DNA of 64,000 nucleotides from Desulfuromonas acetexigens (lineage in GTDB: Bacteria; Desulfobacterota; Desulfuromonadia; Desulfuromonadales; Trichloromonadaceae). The notes under the pieces are model-generated. The model ran no database searches, had not been told where the DNA came from, and saw only the letters and a list, made by a program, of their open reading frames with translations. The stretch's first letter is position 1. Each line of letters begins with the position of its first letter. The position numbers and the translations under genes are program-made. Shown here piece by piece: positions 27,831 through 37,225 of the stretch. The stretch spans positions 124,001-188,000 of the forward strand of contig NZ_FOJJ01000037.1 in NCBI RefSeq assembly GCF_900111775.1. The letters run 5' to 3'.

Positions 27831-27860
27831 TTTTCCGGGGGAGTCCGCTCCCCCGGAAAA
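27831..27860 (+). terminator. Probable terminator after the aminotransferase gene
   Basis: TTTTCCGGGGGAG (27831-27843) and CTCCCCCGGAAAA (27848-27860) form a perfect 13-bp stem with a four-base loop, 12 bases after the stop codon. The U-run is poor, so efficiency is uncertain. Confidence 0.55.
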
Positions 27861-27983
27861 TTCCCGCCTTGCAAAAAGCCTTTTGATTAATCCCGCCTTT
27901 CCGTAGTAAGCTGCCGGACAATTCAACACAAAAACCCGGTGAATTCCTTACCGCCTAACTCCTCAAATGACCACGAGAGTTCC

Positions 27984-29828
27984 ATGCGCCTGCGCAGCGT
28001 CCTGATCCTCAGCTACGTCTTCATGGCGATCCTCGCCGGCCTGATCGGCGCCATCGGCATCCGCGCCACCCAAACCATCCACCACGAATTCGAATTCGTG
28101 CGCAACGACCTCTTGCCCGTCAGCGATGTCCTGGATGACCTGCGCCGGGCGGGGATGAACATCTCGGCGTCGGCGGCAGACTTCGGCCTGATCATGCTCG
28201 CCGATCCGGAAAGACCCGCCGCCCTCGATGCGCCGCGCAAAAGACTGACCCGCGCCAGTTTCACCTTTGTCGAAGCCCTGCTGCGCTACGAAAAGATGGT
28301 GCGCACCCTCTTTCCCGAAGAGGAGTCCTTTCTCGCCGAGGTGCGTACCCGGGGGAGCCGGCTGCAAAGCTCGACCCTGGCACTGATGGACATCATCCAT
28401 GCCGGCGCCGGCGGGAAGGAGCTGCTCGATGCCTTTCACCGCCTGCAGGAACGGGAAGCCCAGTTCCATATCGCCATCGAAAAGGCCCTCGAACACGAAA
28501 AATGGGAACTGGTTGAGACCAAGGATCAGGTCAACGACATCATCCATGACGGAATCCAGACCACGATCGCCGCAACGGTGGCCGGCATCGCCCTCGCCCT
28601 GGCGGTGGGCGTCGCCCTCTTCGGTCGGCTGAGTCGCCCCCTGGCGGAGCTACGCGACACGGCGGAGCGTTTCGGCCGGGGAGAACTCTCGGCGCGGGCG
28701 ATCATCCGCCGCGACGACGAAATCGGCCTCCTCGCTCACTCCTTCAACGGCATGGCCGACGACCTCGATCAATCGCGCCGGCGCCTGCTCGACAGCAAGC
28801 GCCATCTCGACGACATCATCCGTTCCGTCCCCGACGGGCTGCTGGTCACCGATCGGCAGAAGCGGGTCAGCCTGATGAATCCGGCGGCCCGGCGGCTACT
28901 CAATCAGCCGGAAGAAGCGCTGCTGGGGCAACCGCTCTGGACGGCTCTTCGATCCCTGGGGCGACTGGTGAACGAAGAAAGCAGAGACCTCCAGGAGGGG
29001 GTTGAACTGGAGGTCACCACCGGCGAAAGGGGGAGCGGTCGCCGCCTGGCGATCACCAGTACTCCCTTGGCCGCCGACGGCGACCGCCCGGGCGAGACCC
29101 TGGTCATCCTCCGAGACATCACCGCCGAACGCCAGATCGCCCGGATGAAGACCCAGTTCATCTCCACCGCCGCCCACGAACTGAGCACGCCGTTGACCTC
29201 GATTCTCGGTTACGCCAACCTGCTGCACGACGAACACACGTATGGCGACTTCAGTGACGAGCAGAAACGGGCCTTCATCGCCGAAGTCCACGACAACGCC
29301 GAGTACCTCTACGAGCTGACCAACAAGCTGCTCGATCTCGACCGCATGGAAAACGGTCAGGCGATTCCCCTCAACCGCGAGGCCGTCGACCTCGCCGCCC
29401 TGATCGACAAGAGCACGCGCCGCTACCGCCAGCTCTTCCCCGACCGTTCCATCGACATCCGCCGGAGGGAGGACTTTCCCGCCACCTGCCTCTGTGATCC
29501 GTTGCGCATCGGCCAGGTGCTGGGCAATCTGATCAGCAACGCCATCAAATATTCACCGTCTGGAAAACCGATCCGCCTGCTTCTTTCCGGCGAAGCCGGC
29601 GGCGCCCGCATCGAGATAGAAGATGAAGGCCGGGGGATGAGCAGCGAGGAGCAGGCTCGCGCCTTCGACCCCTTCTACCGCGCCGACGACTCGAACACCG
29701 CGCCCCGCGGCACCGGCCTTGGTCTGTGCATCGTCAAGAATATAATTCAAGCCCACGGCGGCCGGGTCTGGATCGAAAGCGCCCTCGGCCGGGGCAGCCG
29801 CATCGGCTTCTTCCTCCCCGCAAGCTGA
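27984..29828 (+). CDS. Sensor histidine kinase (HAMP-PAS-HisKA-HATPase)
   Basis: The 614-residue membrane kinase has TM1 (about 5-27), a periplasmic helical sensor (about 28-190), TM2 (about 192-214), HAMP, a PAS domain (DDIIRSVPDGLLVTDRQ), the HisKA H-box FISTAAHELSTPLTS with the phospho-acceptor His, and HATPase boxes N (LISNAIKYSP), G1 (DEGRGMS) and G2 (GTGLGLCIV). I chose the ATG at 27984 because GAGAG precedes it and the hydrophobic segment begins there; a GTG at 27939 would add 15 polar residues. No response-regulator gene is adjacent, so it is an orphan kinase whose partner is elsewhere. Confidence 0.92.
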   Translation: MRLRSVLILSYVFMAILAGLIGAIGIRATQTIHHEFEFVRNDLLPVSDVLDDLRRAGMNISASAADFGLIMLADPERPAALDAPRKRLTRASFTFVEALLRYEKMVRTLFPEEESFLAEVRTRGSRLQSSTLALMDIIHAGAGGKELLDAFHRLQEREAQFHIAIEKALEHEKWELVETKDQVNDIIHDGIQTTIAATVAGIALALAVGVALFGRLSRPLAELRDTAERFGRGELSARAIIRRDDEIGLLAHSFNGMADDLDQSRRRLLDSKRHLDDIIRSVPDGLLVTDRQKRVSLMNPAARRLLNQPEEALLGQPLWTALRSLGRLVNEESRDLQEGVELEVTTGERGSGRRLAITSTPLAADGDRPGETLVILRDITAERQIARMKTQFISTAAHELSTPLTSILGYANLLHDEHTYGDFSDEQKRAFIAEVHDNAEYLYELTNKLLDLDRMENGQAIPLNREAVDLAALIDKSTRRYRQLFPDRSIDIRRREDFPATCLCDPLRIGQVLGNLISNAIKYSPSGKPIRLLLSGEAGGARIEIEDEGRGMSSEEQARAFDPFYRADDSNTAPRGTGLGLCIVKNIIQAHGGRVWIESALGRGSRIGFFLPAS

Positions 29829-29852
29829 CGTCTGACGCCGATCCCTCCCGCA

Positions 29853-29897
29853 AAAAAAGTTCAGGGCCGCCCCCATCCGGAGCGGCCCTGTTTTATT
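29853..29897 (+). terminator. Intrinsic terminator after the kinase gene
   Basis: CAGGGCCGC (29862-29870) pairs with GCGGCCCTG (29882-29890), followed by TTTTATTT and preceded by an A-run. Confidence 0.88.
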
Positions 29898-29921
29898 TAG
29901 TCGGTGGCTGCAATTATCTAA

Positions 29922-30040
29922 GGCTGATCAAAAATGCCCAGGTGCAAGGCGCCCGAAATTCGAGGAGTGAGGCGTACCTTCAGGTACGTCGCAGCGACGA
30001 GGATGAGGGCAACGCCGCAGATGGGCGTTTTTCATCAGCC
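29922..30040. repeat. 119-bp element with 19-bp terminal inverted repeats, copy 1
   Basis: It starts GGCTGATCAAAAATGCCCA and ends with TGGGCGTTTTTCATCAGCC, which is the reverse complement of the start with two changes. A small GTACC-TTCA-GGTAC palindrome sits in the middle. The same 119-bp element, inverted and slightly diverged, occurs at 50705-50823. It abuts the glgP stop codon and may serve as its 3' hairpin. It looks like a non-autonomous MITE or REP-type element. Confidence 0.8.
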
Positions 30041-30042
30041 GC

Positions 30043-32550
30043 TCACACCATCGGCACCGGCGGAGTCGGCTCCAGCTTCCAAATGTCGCGGTTGTAATCC
30101 TGCATGGTGCGGTCGGTGGAAAACTTGCCGCTGCACGCGGCGTTGAGGATACTCATGCGCACCCAGTTTTCCTGATCCTGATAAGCGATATCGACCAGTT
30201 TCTGGGCCTCGAGATAACCGCGGAAATCGGCGGCGACCAGCCAGGGATCATGGGGATTGCGAATCGCCCGGGTCAGGGGGTCGAAGATCTCCGGCTCGAA
30301 CTGGTTGAAATGCCCGCTCTCCAGCAGGCGCATGACCCGCGCCAGATCCTCGTCGGCCTCGATAATGGCGTGGGGATCATAATGCCCGCGCAGCGCCTCC
30401 ACTTCTTCGGCGGTCAGGCCGAAGAGGAAGAAGTTCTCGTCACCGACCTCCTCGCGAATCTCGATGTTGGCGCCGTCCAGGGTGCCGATGGTCAGCGCCC
30501 CGTTCATCATGAACTTCATATTGCCGGTCCCCGAGGCTTCCTTCCCGGCCGTGGAGATCTGCTCCGAGAGGTCGGTGCCGGGGGCGATGATCTCCATCAG
30601 CGATACGCCGTAGTTGGGGATGAAGGCCACCTTGAGCCGATCCCCCACAGCCGGATCGTTGTTGACCACCTCGGCGACGTTATTGATCAGCTTGATGATG
30701 CGCTTGGCCAAAAAGTAGCCGGGCGCGGCCTTGCCGCCGATGAGGACGCAACGGGGGGTCCAGTTGTCGTCGTCGCCGCGCTTGAGGCGGTCGTAGAGAT
30801 GGATGACGTGGAGGATATTGAGCAACTGCCGCTTGTATTCGTGAATGCGCTTGACCTGGACATCGAAGAGCGCCTCGATATTGAATTCAACGCCGCAGCG
30901 GGTCTGCACCAGGCTCGCCAGACGCGCCTTGTTGTCCTGCTTGACCTGCCGCCAGCGAGCGCAAAAGGCGGGATCGTCCGCCGAAAGAGCGAGCCGGGAG
31001 AGAAGTTGCAGGTCGGTGACCCAAGCGTTGCCGCCGAGGGTTTCGGTAATCAACTGGGCCAGCTCGGGATTGCACCAGGCGAGCCAGCGGCGGGGGGTGA
31101 CCCCGTTCGTCTTGTTGTTGAACTTCTCCGGCCAGAGCTCATAGAAGTCACTGAAGAGCCCCTGCTGCAACAGCCGCGAATGAAGCTCGGCGACGCCATT
31201 CACCGAGAAGCTGCCGACGATGGCGAGATAGGCCATGCGCACCTGCGGCTGGGGGCCTTCCTCGATGAGCGACATGCGCCGCTGACGCTCGTGATCCCCC
31301 GGCCAGCGGCGGGAAACTTCCACCAGGAAGCGGCCATTGATTTCGTAGATGATGTCGAGCAGGCGCGGCAGAAGTCGCTTGAAAAGGGAGACCGGCCAGC
31401 GCTCGAGAGCCTCGGGGAGCAGGGTATGGTTGGTGTAGGCCATGGTCTGACTGGTGATGTTCCAGGCCTCGTCCCAGCCGAGCCCGTGGACATCCATGAG
31501 CAGGCGCATGAGTTCGGGGACGGCGCAACTCGGATGGGTGTCGTTGAGCTGAAAGCAGTTCTTGGCCGCGAAGTCGGTAAAATCCCCTCCCTTTTGTCCG
31601 GTCCAGCGCTGCAGCACGTCTTGCAGGCTTGCCGAAGCGAGGAAATATTGCTGGCGCAGGCGCAGATCCTTGCCGTTTTCACTCGAGTCGTTGGGATAGA
31701 GGACCATGGTGATGTTCTCGGCGGCGTTCTTGTCCGATACCGATTCGGGATAGAGTCCCGAGTTGAACTCGCCGAGATCGAATTCGTCGGTGGCGGCGGC
31801 CTTCCACAGCCGCAAGGTGTTGACCGTACCGTTGTGGTAGCCGGGGACCGGAATGTCGTAGGGAATCGCCAGCACGTCGTTGGTGTCGACCCAGCGCGCC
31901 CGCAACACGCCGGTGGCGCTGCGATAGAACTCGGTACGCCCGCCGAAATGGATGCGCATGGTGTACTCGGGCCGCGCCAGCTCCCAGGGGTTGCCGTCCC
32001 GCAACCAGTGATCGGGCTCCTCGGACTGGTGGCCGTTGACGATGTTCTGGCGGAACATGCCGTACTCGTAGCGGATGCCGTAGCCCATCACCGGTAACTG
32101 CAAGGTCGCACAGCTGTCGAGGAAGCAGGCCGCCAGCCGCCCGAGACCGCCATTGCCGAGGCCGGCGTCGTGCTCGTTGGCGCTCAGCGTTTCCAGATCC
32201 TGGCCGAGACACTGCATGGCCAGCGCCGTATTTTCGTCGAGATCGAGATTGAGCATAGCGTTGCCCAAAGCTCGGCCCATGAGAAATTCGAGGGAGAGAT
32301 AGAAGGCCTGGCGGCAACCTTCGGCCTCATAGGCGTAGCGGGTGCTCTTCCAGCGCTCCATCAGGCGGTCACGCAGGGTCAGCACCAGAGCCTGATAGGC
32401 ATAATGGGGGGAGCGGCAATGACGGTCGCGCCCCAGGGTGTAGGTGTAATAGTGGCGAAAATCCTCGACCAGATCGAAAATGTCCATGCCCAGAGGGGGG
32501 AGTTCGGTGAGGCTGTCGCGCAGGGTATTGGGATCCAGCGGTTTATCCAT
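30043..32550 (-). CDS. glgP: Glycogen/starch/alpha-glucan phosphorylase
   Basis: The 835-residue GT35 enzyme releases glucose-1-phosphate from alpha-1,4-glucan with phosphate. Landmarks are AGLGNGGLGRLAACFLDS near the N-terminus, QLNDTHPS, DVQVKRIHEYKRQ and the PLP-lysine block EASGTGNMKFMMNGA. Length is standard. ATG at 32548-32550 has AGGAG six bases upstream; the TTG two codons earlier is rejected. It is a single-gene unit; no other glycogen gene is adjacent. Its 3' end touches the 119-bp repeat. Confidence 0.97.
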   Translation of the reverse strand: MDKPLDPNTLRDSLTELPPLGMDIFDLVEDFRHYYTYTLGRDRHCRSPHYAYQALVLTLRDRLMERWKSTRYAYEAEGCRQAFYLSLEFLMGRALGNAMLNLDLDENTALAMQCLGQDLETLSANEHDAGLGNGGLGRLAACFLDSCATLQLPVMGYGIRYEYGMFRQNIVNGHQSEEPDHWLRDGNPWELARPEYTMRIHFGGRTEFYRSATGVLRARWVDTNDVLAIPYDIPVPGYHNGTVNTLRLWKAAATDEFDLGEFNSGLYPESVSDKNAAENITMVLYPNDSSENGKDLRLRQQYFLASASLQDVLQRWTGQKGGDFTDFAAKNCFQLNDTHPSCAVPELMRLLMDVHGLGWDEAWNITSQTMAYTNHTLLPEALERWPVSLFKRLLPRLLDIIYEINGRFLVEVSRRWPGDHERQRRMSLIEEGPQPQVRMAYLAIVGSFSVNGVAELHSRLLQQGLFSDFYELWPEKFNNKTNGVTPRRWLAWCNPELAQLITETLGGNAWVTDLQLLSRLALSADDPAFCARWRQVKQDNKARLASLVQTRCGVEFNIEALFDVQVKRIHEYKRQLLNILHVIHLYDRLKRGDDDNWTPRCVLIGGKAAPGYFLAKRIIKLINNVAEVVNNDPAVGDRLKVAFIPNYGVSLMEIIAPGTDLSEQISTAGKEASGTGNMKFMMNGALTIGTLDGANIEIREEVGDENFFLFGLTAEEVEALRGHYDPHAIIEADEDLARVMRLLESGHFNQFEPEIFDPLTRAIRNPHDPWLVAADFRGYLEAQKLVDIAYQDQENWVRMSILNAACSGKFSTDRTMQDYNRDIWKLEPTPPVPMV

Positions 32551-32635
32551 CGTCAACTCCTATGCGGATTTGCTCCGCCTGTGAAATGTCCGGAAATTAT
32601 GGCGCGAGCGAACAGGGGCTCGCTGTCGGACGCGG

Positions 32636-34237
32636 TCAGACCAGTTTCAGCAGAAACAGATTGACCAGCCCGATGATGAAACCAAGCAGGGCACCGAAGA
32701 GATTGATGTATTTAAACTGCTCTTTCATGATGCCCATGAGCAGCCCTTCGACCTTAAGTATATCGAGGGAATTGACCTTATCCTCGACGATCCGGCGCAC
32801 GTTGAGGGTTTCGACCAGGGGCGGCACCTCTTTTTTCAATAGCTCGGCCAGCTGGTTAAAGAGCCCGGCCTCCAACTCCTCGCGCAGGTCGGCGGGCACC
32901 CGGGCCGAGAGTCGTCCCAACGGCTTGCGGAAGAGCCAAAGCTCGAAGCGCTCGGCGAGAATCCGGTCGAGCGCCTCCCGCGCCGCCGGGGTCCGCAGCT
33001 CGGCCAGCAAGCGGTCGGCGAAAAGATCCCGGACCCGCGCCAGTCCTCCCTCGGGGAGTAGCCGCTGCAGTAGCGAAGCGAAAGAACTGTCCTTGATCCG
33101 CTCCACCCCCCGTTCGGCGAAAGCGAGCAGGGTTTCCGCGGCGCGCCGCCCCTGCACGCCGGCAACCACCCGCTCGCGGATGAAACGGCGGGTACCGGCG
33201 ACCTTTTCGTAAGGCACCTTTTCCAGATAAGAGGCCACCGGCCGGTCGAGGAAGCCGTCGAGCCGCTCGCGGATGGCCGCCGCCACCTGGGCCTGGGTCT
33301 TCTCCTCCCGCAGCCAGCGGGAAATCTCCTCGCCGGCCTTGTCGAGAAATTCGGGGATGCGCCCGTAGACCTTGTCCATGTCGAAGAAACCGGCGAGAAT
33401 CGCCGAGAGTCCACCGAGGGAGTCGAGAAAGCCCTCGATCCCCTCCCGCGCCTTCTTCACCAGCCGCCCGCGGAATTCGGGGTCGTAGAGCATGCCGCCG
33501 AAGCGCTCCAGCACCGGGGGCACTTCTTTTTCCAGCTGGCTCAGCACGACCTCCACCAGGCCGGCGGGCAGCACCTCGCGCAGGCTGCGCTGCGAGGTCA
33601 CCCACTGCTCCGTCTTGGTATCGACGAAGCCGGCGACGGCGCGCGCCACGCCGTCGGAACGCAAGAACCGCGAGAGCTTGTCGTCGAGATGGCTGCGCAG
33701 GGCCTGATAGCGTTCGGGGGTAAGAAAGTTTTCCAGATCCTTGGCCAGCAGCTCGTTCCCCTTACGCGCCAGATAGGTGCGCAGCAGCCGCTCGAAATCG
33801 GGGCTTTCCAGATAGTCGAAGATCCCCTTGACCAGTTTCCAGCGCAGCTGTTCCACCAGATCGGCAAAACGTCCGCGCAACTCGGCCGGGACCAGCGAGG
33901 CCACGGGCCCCAGGTCGCGGTCGAGGAAGAGGCCGAGCTTGTCGGTCACAGCGCCTTTCAGTTCCCGGCGGAAACCCTCTTTTTCGAGGGCGAGGCCAAC
34001 ATCTTCCGAAGTCAGCAGATGACTGCCGACCATCTCCCCCATCTTCTCCGCCAGTTCGCCGCGCTTGCCGGGAATGATCCCCGGCGTCAGCGGCAGACGC
34101 AGGCCGAAGACCCGCCAGGGGCGCAGGGGCCGAAAGAGCATGCGGATGGCGATATGGTTGGTGACGTAGCCGATGAAGGCCCCGAGCAGGGGAGGAACGA
34201 GATAGGGCAGAATTTCTTGGAAAGTCCAGTCAGGCAA
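32636..34237 (-). CDS. DUF445 family membrane protein
   Basis: The 533-residue protein has a membrane segment at the N-terminus (LPYLVPPLLGAFIGYVTNHIAI), the family signature M-L-F-R-P-L-R-P-W followed by T-P-G-I-I-P-G-K-R-G-E-L-A, a long amphipathic helical middle rich in charged residues, and a C-terminal membrane segment (GALLGFIIGLVNLFLL). This is the DUF445/YheB-like layout of both-end anchoring. The start is uncertain: no ATG is present, and the TTG at 34235-34237 has CGGAG six bases upstream. The physiological role of the family is unknown to me. Confidence 0.87.
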   Translation of the reverse strand: MPDWTFQEILPYLVPPLLGAFIGYVTNHIAIRMLFRPLRPWRVFGLRLPLTPGIIPGKRGELAEKMGEMVGSHLLTSEDVGLALEKEGFRRELKGAVTDKLGLFLDRDLGPVASLVPAELRGRFADLVEQLRWKLVKGIFDYLESPDFERLLRTYLARKGNELLAKDLENFLTPERYQALRSHLDDKLSRFLRSDGVARAVAGFVDTKTEQWVTSQRSLREVLPAGLVEVVLSQLEKEVPPVLERFGGMLYDPEFRGRLVKKAREGIEGFLDSLGGLSAILAGFFDMDKVYGRIPEFLDKAGEEISRWLREEKTQAQVAAAIRERLDGFLDRPVASYLEKVPYEKVAGTRRFIRERVVAGVQGRRAAETLLAFAERGVERIKDSSFASLLQRLLPEGGLARVRDLFADRLLAELRTPAAREALDRILAERFELWLFRKPLGRLSARVPADLREELEAGLFNQLAELLKKEVPPLVETLNVRRIVEDKVNSLDILKVEGLLMGIMKEQFKYINLFGALLGFIIGLVNLFLLKLV

Positions 34238-34352
34238 GGGCAACTCCGATTTTTTTGGGCATCATAACCGCAAAAGACCCGCATAACAAGTCACACAAAA
34301 GCGGGCGGTCTGTTATATTAGGTGCGTTTCCCTTTTCCCTGCGAGGCTTTTC

Positions 34353-34886
34353 ATGACCAGCGAACCGACTGAACCGTTGCCACCCGAAGATGAGGACCTC
34401 TGTATCCGCGAGATGAGCATCGACGATTTTCCCATCGTCTTTCATATCGGCGAGGACCTCTTCACCTCGGACTATTCCCCCAGCATGTACCGAACCTGGG
34501 ACGAGTACGAAATCACCACCCTCTACAATTCGGACAGCGAACTCTGCCTGGTCGCCGAACTGGGTGAAAAGATTCTCGGCTTCGCCCTCGGCACGACTGT
34601 GGAAAAGAGTAATTCCGCCTGGAAATACGGCTATCTGGTCTGGCTCGGCGTACGCCCGGGCCTGCAGAAAGGCGGAGTCGGCGCCGCCCTCTTCAAGGAG
34701 ATCAAGCGGCGCATGCGCGAACAGGGGGTGCGCATGATCATCGTCGACACCGATGCCGACAATACGGCGGGGATTCACTTCTTCCAGAAACAGGGCTTCG
34801 GCAACATTCAGCAACATGTCTACATGACCCTCAACCTTTCGCGCAAGAGTCCGAAAAAACGAAAAAAACCGGAGAAGAATAAATGA
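34353..34886 (+). CDS. GNAT family N-acetyltransferase
   Basis: The 177-residue cytoplasmic protein has the acetyl-CoA binding motif A region VRPGLQKGGVGAALFKEIKRR and motif B D-A-D-N-T-A-G-I-H-F-F-Q-K-Q-G-F, typical of RimI-like GNATs. The C-terminus is a Lys/Arg-rich tail. Start ATG follows GAGG. Its stop overlaps the M20 peptidase start (ATGA), so the two are coupled. An acetyltransferase next to a deacylase-family gene could form an amino-acid or peptide acylation/deacylation pair, but the substrate is not readable. Confidence 0.87.
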   Translation: MTSEPTEPLPPEDEDLCIREMSIDDFPIVFHIGEDLFTSDYSPSMYRTWDEYEITTLYNSDSELCLVAELGEKILGFALGTTVEKSNSAWKYGYLVWLGVRPGLQKGGVGAALFKEIKRRMREQGVRMIIVDTDADNTAGIHFFQKQGFGNIQQHVYMTLNLSRKSPKKRKKPEKNK

Positions 34887-36019
34887 CCGCGACCTGCGAC
34901 GCCCTCTGGCGCGCCATCGACCCGACCCGCCTGCGCCACATCTTCATGGAGATGTTGGAAATCTACTCGCCCACCGGCAAGGAAGAGGATGTTCAGCTCT
35001 ATCTCGAGGACCTGCTGACTCAGGCCGGCTTCACCGTCGAACGGCAGATCGTCGAGGAGGACCGTTACAACCTGCGGGTGACGATCGGCTCAACGCCGCC
35101 GCGCCTCTATCTGGTCGGCCACGTCGACACCGTGACCGCCTGGGATCTGGAGGAATTCGGCCCGCGCGAAGAAGAAGGGATCATCTACGGCCTCGGCAGC
35201 GCCGACATGAAGGGGGGCTGCGCCGCCATGGTCGAGGCCTTTCTCGCCCTGGCCACCCTCCCCGAGGAGGAGCGTCCCCCGGTCGGCCTGCTGCTGGTCG
35301 TCGGTGAAGAAGAGAACGGCGACGGCAGCGCCGCCTTTCTCGCCGGGGAAACACCCCCCTGGGTGGTGATCGGTGAACCGACCTCCCTGGCGGCCTGCTT
35401 CAGCCACTACGGCTACCTTGAAGCCGGACTCATCACCCGCGGCCGCCGCACCCATTCCTCCCTCCCCGAACTGGGGCACAACGCCGTCGAATCGATGCTG
35501 CGGGTGCTGCTCCTCCTCGGCCGCCACCCCCTCTTCGACCGGGAGACCCCGGAACTGGTCTATTCCATCCGCGAACTCAGTTCCTCCCGCGCCGGCTTCG
35601 TCGTCCCCGACCGCTGCGAAGCCTGGATCGACCTGCATCTGCCCCCCGAAACCGACCCGGCGGCGGTGCGCCAAGCGATGGAAACCCAGGTCGAAGTCGC
35701 CGCCAGCGCCGTCGACAACCTCGACCTGGAGATGACCTTCACCTTCGATTCCCGGGGCTACCGGCTCGATTCCGACAACTGGCTCGCCACCGAACTGGCC
35801 GAACTCTACCCGCGCCTCGGCCTCCCCTTGAAGTTCGACGCCTTCCGCTCCCACTCGGACGGCAACCTTTTTTTCGAAGCCGGGGTCCAGCCGCTGATCC
35901 TCGGTCCCGGCTCCCTGGAAACCGCCCACACCTCCGACGAGCAGACGATCTTTTCCGAAGTCGTCGCCGCCGCCCGCATCTACGCCGCCCTCTGTCTGGC
36001 GGCCAAATCCGCCCCCTGA
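34883..36019 (+). CDS. M20 family metallopeptidase (ArgE/DapE-like deacylase)
   Basis: The 378-residue zinc hydrolase has H80 and D82 in V-G-H-V-D-T-V, D108 in G-S-A-D-M-K-G-G as bridging Asp, G-E-E-E-N-G-D-G-S as the general-base Glu region, G-E-P-T, and a final His in F-R-S-H-S-D-G-N-L-F. A dimerisation domain is inserted in the middle (about 175-290). It removes an acyl or amino acid group from a small substrate. The ATGA overlap with the GNAT gene shows an operon. Assignment within ArgE, DapE or CPG2-like members is not possible from motifs alone. Confidence 0.9.
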   Translation: MTATCDALWRAIDPTRLRHIFMEMLEIYSPTGKEEDVQLYLEDLLTQAGFTVERQIVEEDRYNLRVTIGSTPPRLYLVGHVDTVTAWDLEEFGPREEEGIIYGLGSADMKGGCAAMVEAFLALATLPEEERPPVGLLLVVGEEENGDGSAAFLAGETPPWVVIGEPTSLAACFSHYGYLEAGLITRGRRTHSSLPELGHNAVESMLRVLLLLGRHPLFDRETPELVYSIRELSSSRAGFVVPDRCEAWIDLHLPPETDPAAVRQAMETQVEVAASAVDNLDLEMTFTFDSRGYRLDSDNWLATELAELYPRLGLPLKFDAFRSHSDGNLFFEAGVQPLILGPGSLETAHTSDEQTIFSEVVAAARIYAALCLAAKSAP

Positions 36020-36109
36020 GCGAAGCCGAAGGGCGTAAAAAGTCTCGACCTGCGCTCCCTTTTCTGATATCAATAAAACATTGTTTGTTTATCAGAGAAG
36101 GAGGAACGG

Positions 36110-36865
36110 ATGGAAGGATTTCTGACGACAGTAAAAGAAACGGTCAATCCAGCGACCCAGGCGGTGGGGGTCAATCTGGTACGCGATGCGGAGACGCTCG
36201 CGGGGCAAAAAATCCGCCTGCGCGACAAGCATTTAGCGGTCTGCCAGCAGATCGCCTACAGCCGTTATTACGGCTGGTCGACCTGGTGCACGGCGGAGAC
36301 CAGCCATTGCGTCCTCGGCGCGGCAGCCACCGGCTTGGTCGCGCCCCCTGAGCGGGTGCTCTCCGGCGCGGTCAATTGCTCGGTCTACCAGAAAGATGAA
36401 CTGGCCGCCCGCTCCATGCAGCAGTCCATGCCGCGCCTGAGCGAACGAATCGCCGGGGTGCTGACCTATCCTCTGAGCCGACCGCTGGCAGGGATGGAGC
36501 CCGACCTGGTCGTGCTCTACGTCAACGGCGCCCAGGCCATGCGCTTCATCCAGGCCTTCCTCTATCATCAGGGGGGGGAATTCGTCATGAAAAGTTCGGG
36601 GGATGCCGGGGTCTGCGCCCGGGGGATCGCCCAGGTGGCCAAGACCGGCGAGCCGGTAATAGAGATCCCCTGCCTGGGGGATCGCCGCTTCGCCATGACT
36701 CAGGATCACGAACTGATCGTCGGCATTCCCGCCGGGTGGCTGGAGCGGACGGCGGAAGGCCTGGCCGCCACCCACAAGGCCGGCATCCGCTACCCCATCC
36801 CCTTCCAGATTCCGGAACGCTGTGAGCTGCCGCCGACCTTCACCACCGGTGCCGAGGATCGCTGA
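36110..36865 (+). CDS. DUF169 family protein
   Basis: The 251-residue soluble protein has family landmarks: an early A-V-G-V-N-L segment, a Cys-rich W-S-T-W-C-T-A-E-T-S-H-C-V-L-G-A-A block (near residues 56-71), P-D-L-V-V-L-Y-V-N-G-A-Q-A-M-R and S-S-G-D-A-G-V-C-A-R. The Cys and His residues could bind metal or a cluster (speculation). AAGGAGGAACGG precedes the ATG. It stands alone between an A/T-rich leader and a strong terminator. The function of the family is unknown to me. Confidence 0.82.
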   Translation: MEGFLTTVKETVNPATQAVGVNLVRDAETLAGQKIRLRDKHLAVCQQIAYSRYYGWSTWCTAETSHCVLGAAATGLVAPPERVLSGAVNCSVYQKDELAARSMQQSMPRLSERIAGVLTYPLSRPLAGMEPDLVVLYVNGAQAMRFIQAFLYHQGGEFVMKSSGDAGVCARGIAQVAKTGEPVIEIPCLGDRRFAMTQDHELIVGIPAGWLERTAEGLAATHKAGIRYPIPFQIPERCELPPTFTTGAEDR

Positions 36866-36894
36866 AGGCCACACCCTCATGAAGCGCGAAACAA

Positions 36895-36939
36895 AGACGG
36901 CAGGGACGGTTCGCGAACCGTTCCTGCCGTCGTCTTTTT
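36895..36939 (+). terminator. Intrinsic terminator after the DUF169 gene
   Basis: An 18-bp nearly perfect inverted repeat (GACGGCAGG...CCTGCCGTC) with the stem running into TTCGCGAA, followed by GTCTTTTT. It also lies just downstream of the minus-strand gene at 36961 and could stop that transcript too. Confidence 0.85.
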
Positions 36940-36960
36940 AACCGTTTTCGCTTCAGCCGA

Positions 36961-37188
36961 TTACTTGCCGGCTTCCGTCGCTTCGCTGCTGGCGGTCACG
37001 CCCTTGGCGATGCCGATGACCAGCATCACGGCCGGAACCAGCTGGGTGGCGACGATCAATCCAAAGAAGCCGAGAAAGAGCCAGACGAGGAGGCCACTGC
37101 CGCCGCTCGCGGAACCGGCGGCAAATGCGCTGGTGGCCAGGGTCAACATTCCGGTGGTGAGCAGGCTGGTGCGGGCGATGGCTTTCAT
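36961..37188 (-). CDS. Small exported membrane protein (paralog A)
   Basis: The 75-residue protein has a signal peptide (cleavage near ...SAFA, residue 23), a short Gly/Ser linker and one strongly hydrophobic helix (about 32-60). It shares the pattern S-G-x-x-V-W-x-F-L-G-F-x-G-L-I-V-A-x-Q-L-x-P-A with the protein encoded at 37226, so the two are tandem paralogs. ATG follows a purine-rich AGGAGGAGACC. Function unknown; conservation of L-I-V-A-x-Q-L-x-P-A suggests a specific membrane partner. Confidence 0.75.
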   Translation of the reverse strand: MKAIARTSLLTTGMLTLATSAFAAGSASGGSGLLVWLFLGFFGLIVATQLVPAVMLVIGIAKGVTASSEATEAGK

Positions 37189-37225
37189 GGTCTCCTCCTT
37201 TATAAGGTCGGGTTCGTTGCGATGG

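Noticed and set aside
29939-30146. Short ORF starting MPRCKAPEIRG in the 119-bp repeat, also seen at 50705-50823
   Set aside because: The frame is open only because the repeat is; the two copies differ in stop position and there is no ribosome site. It is treated as part of the repeat.
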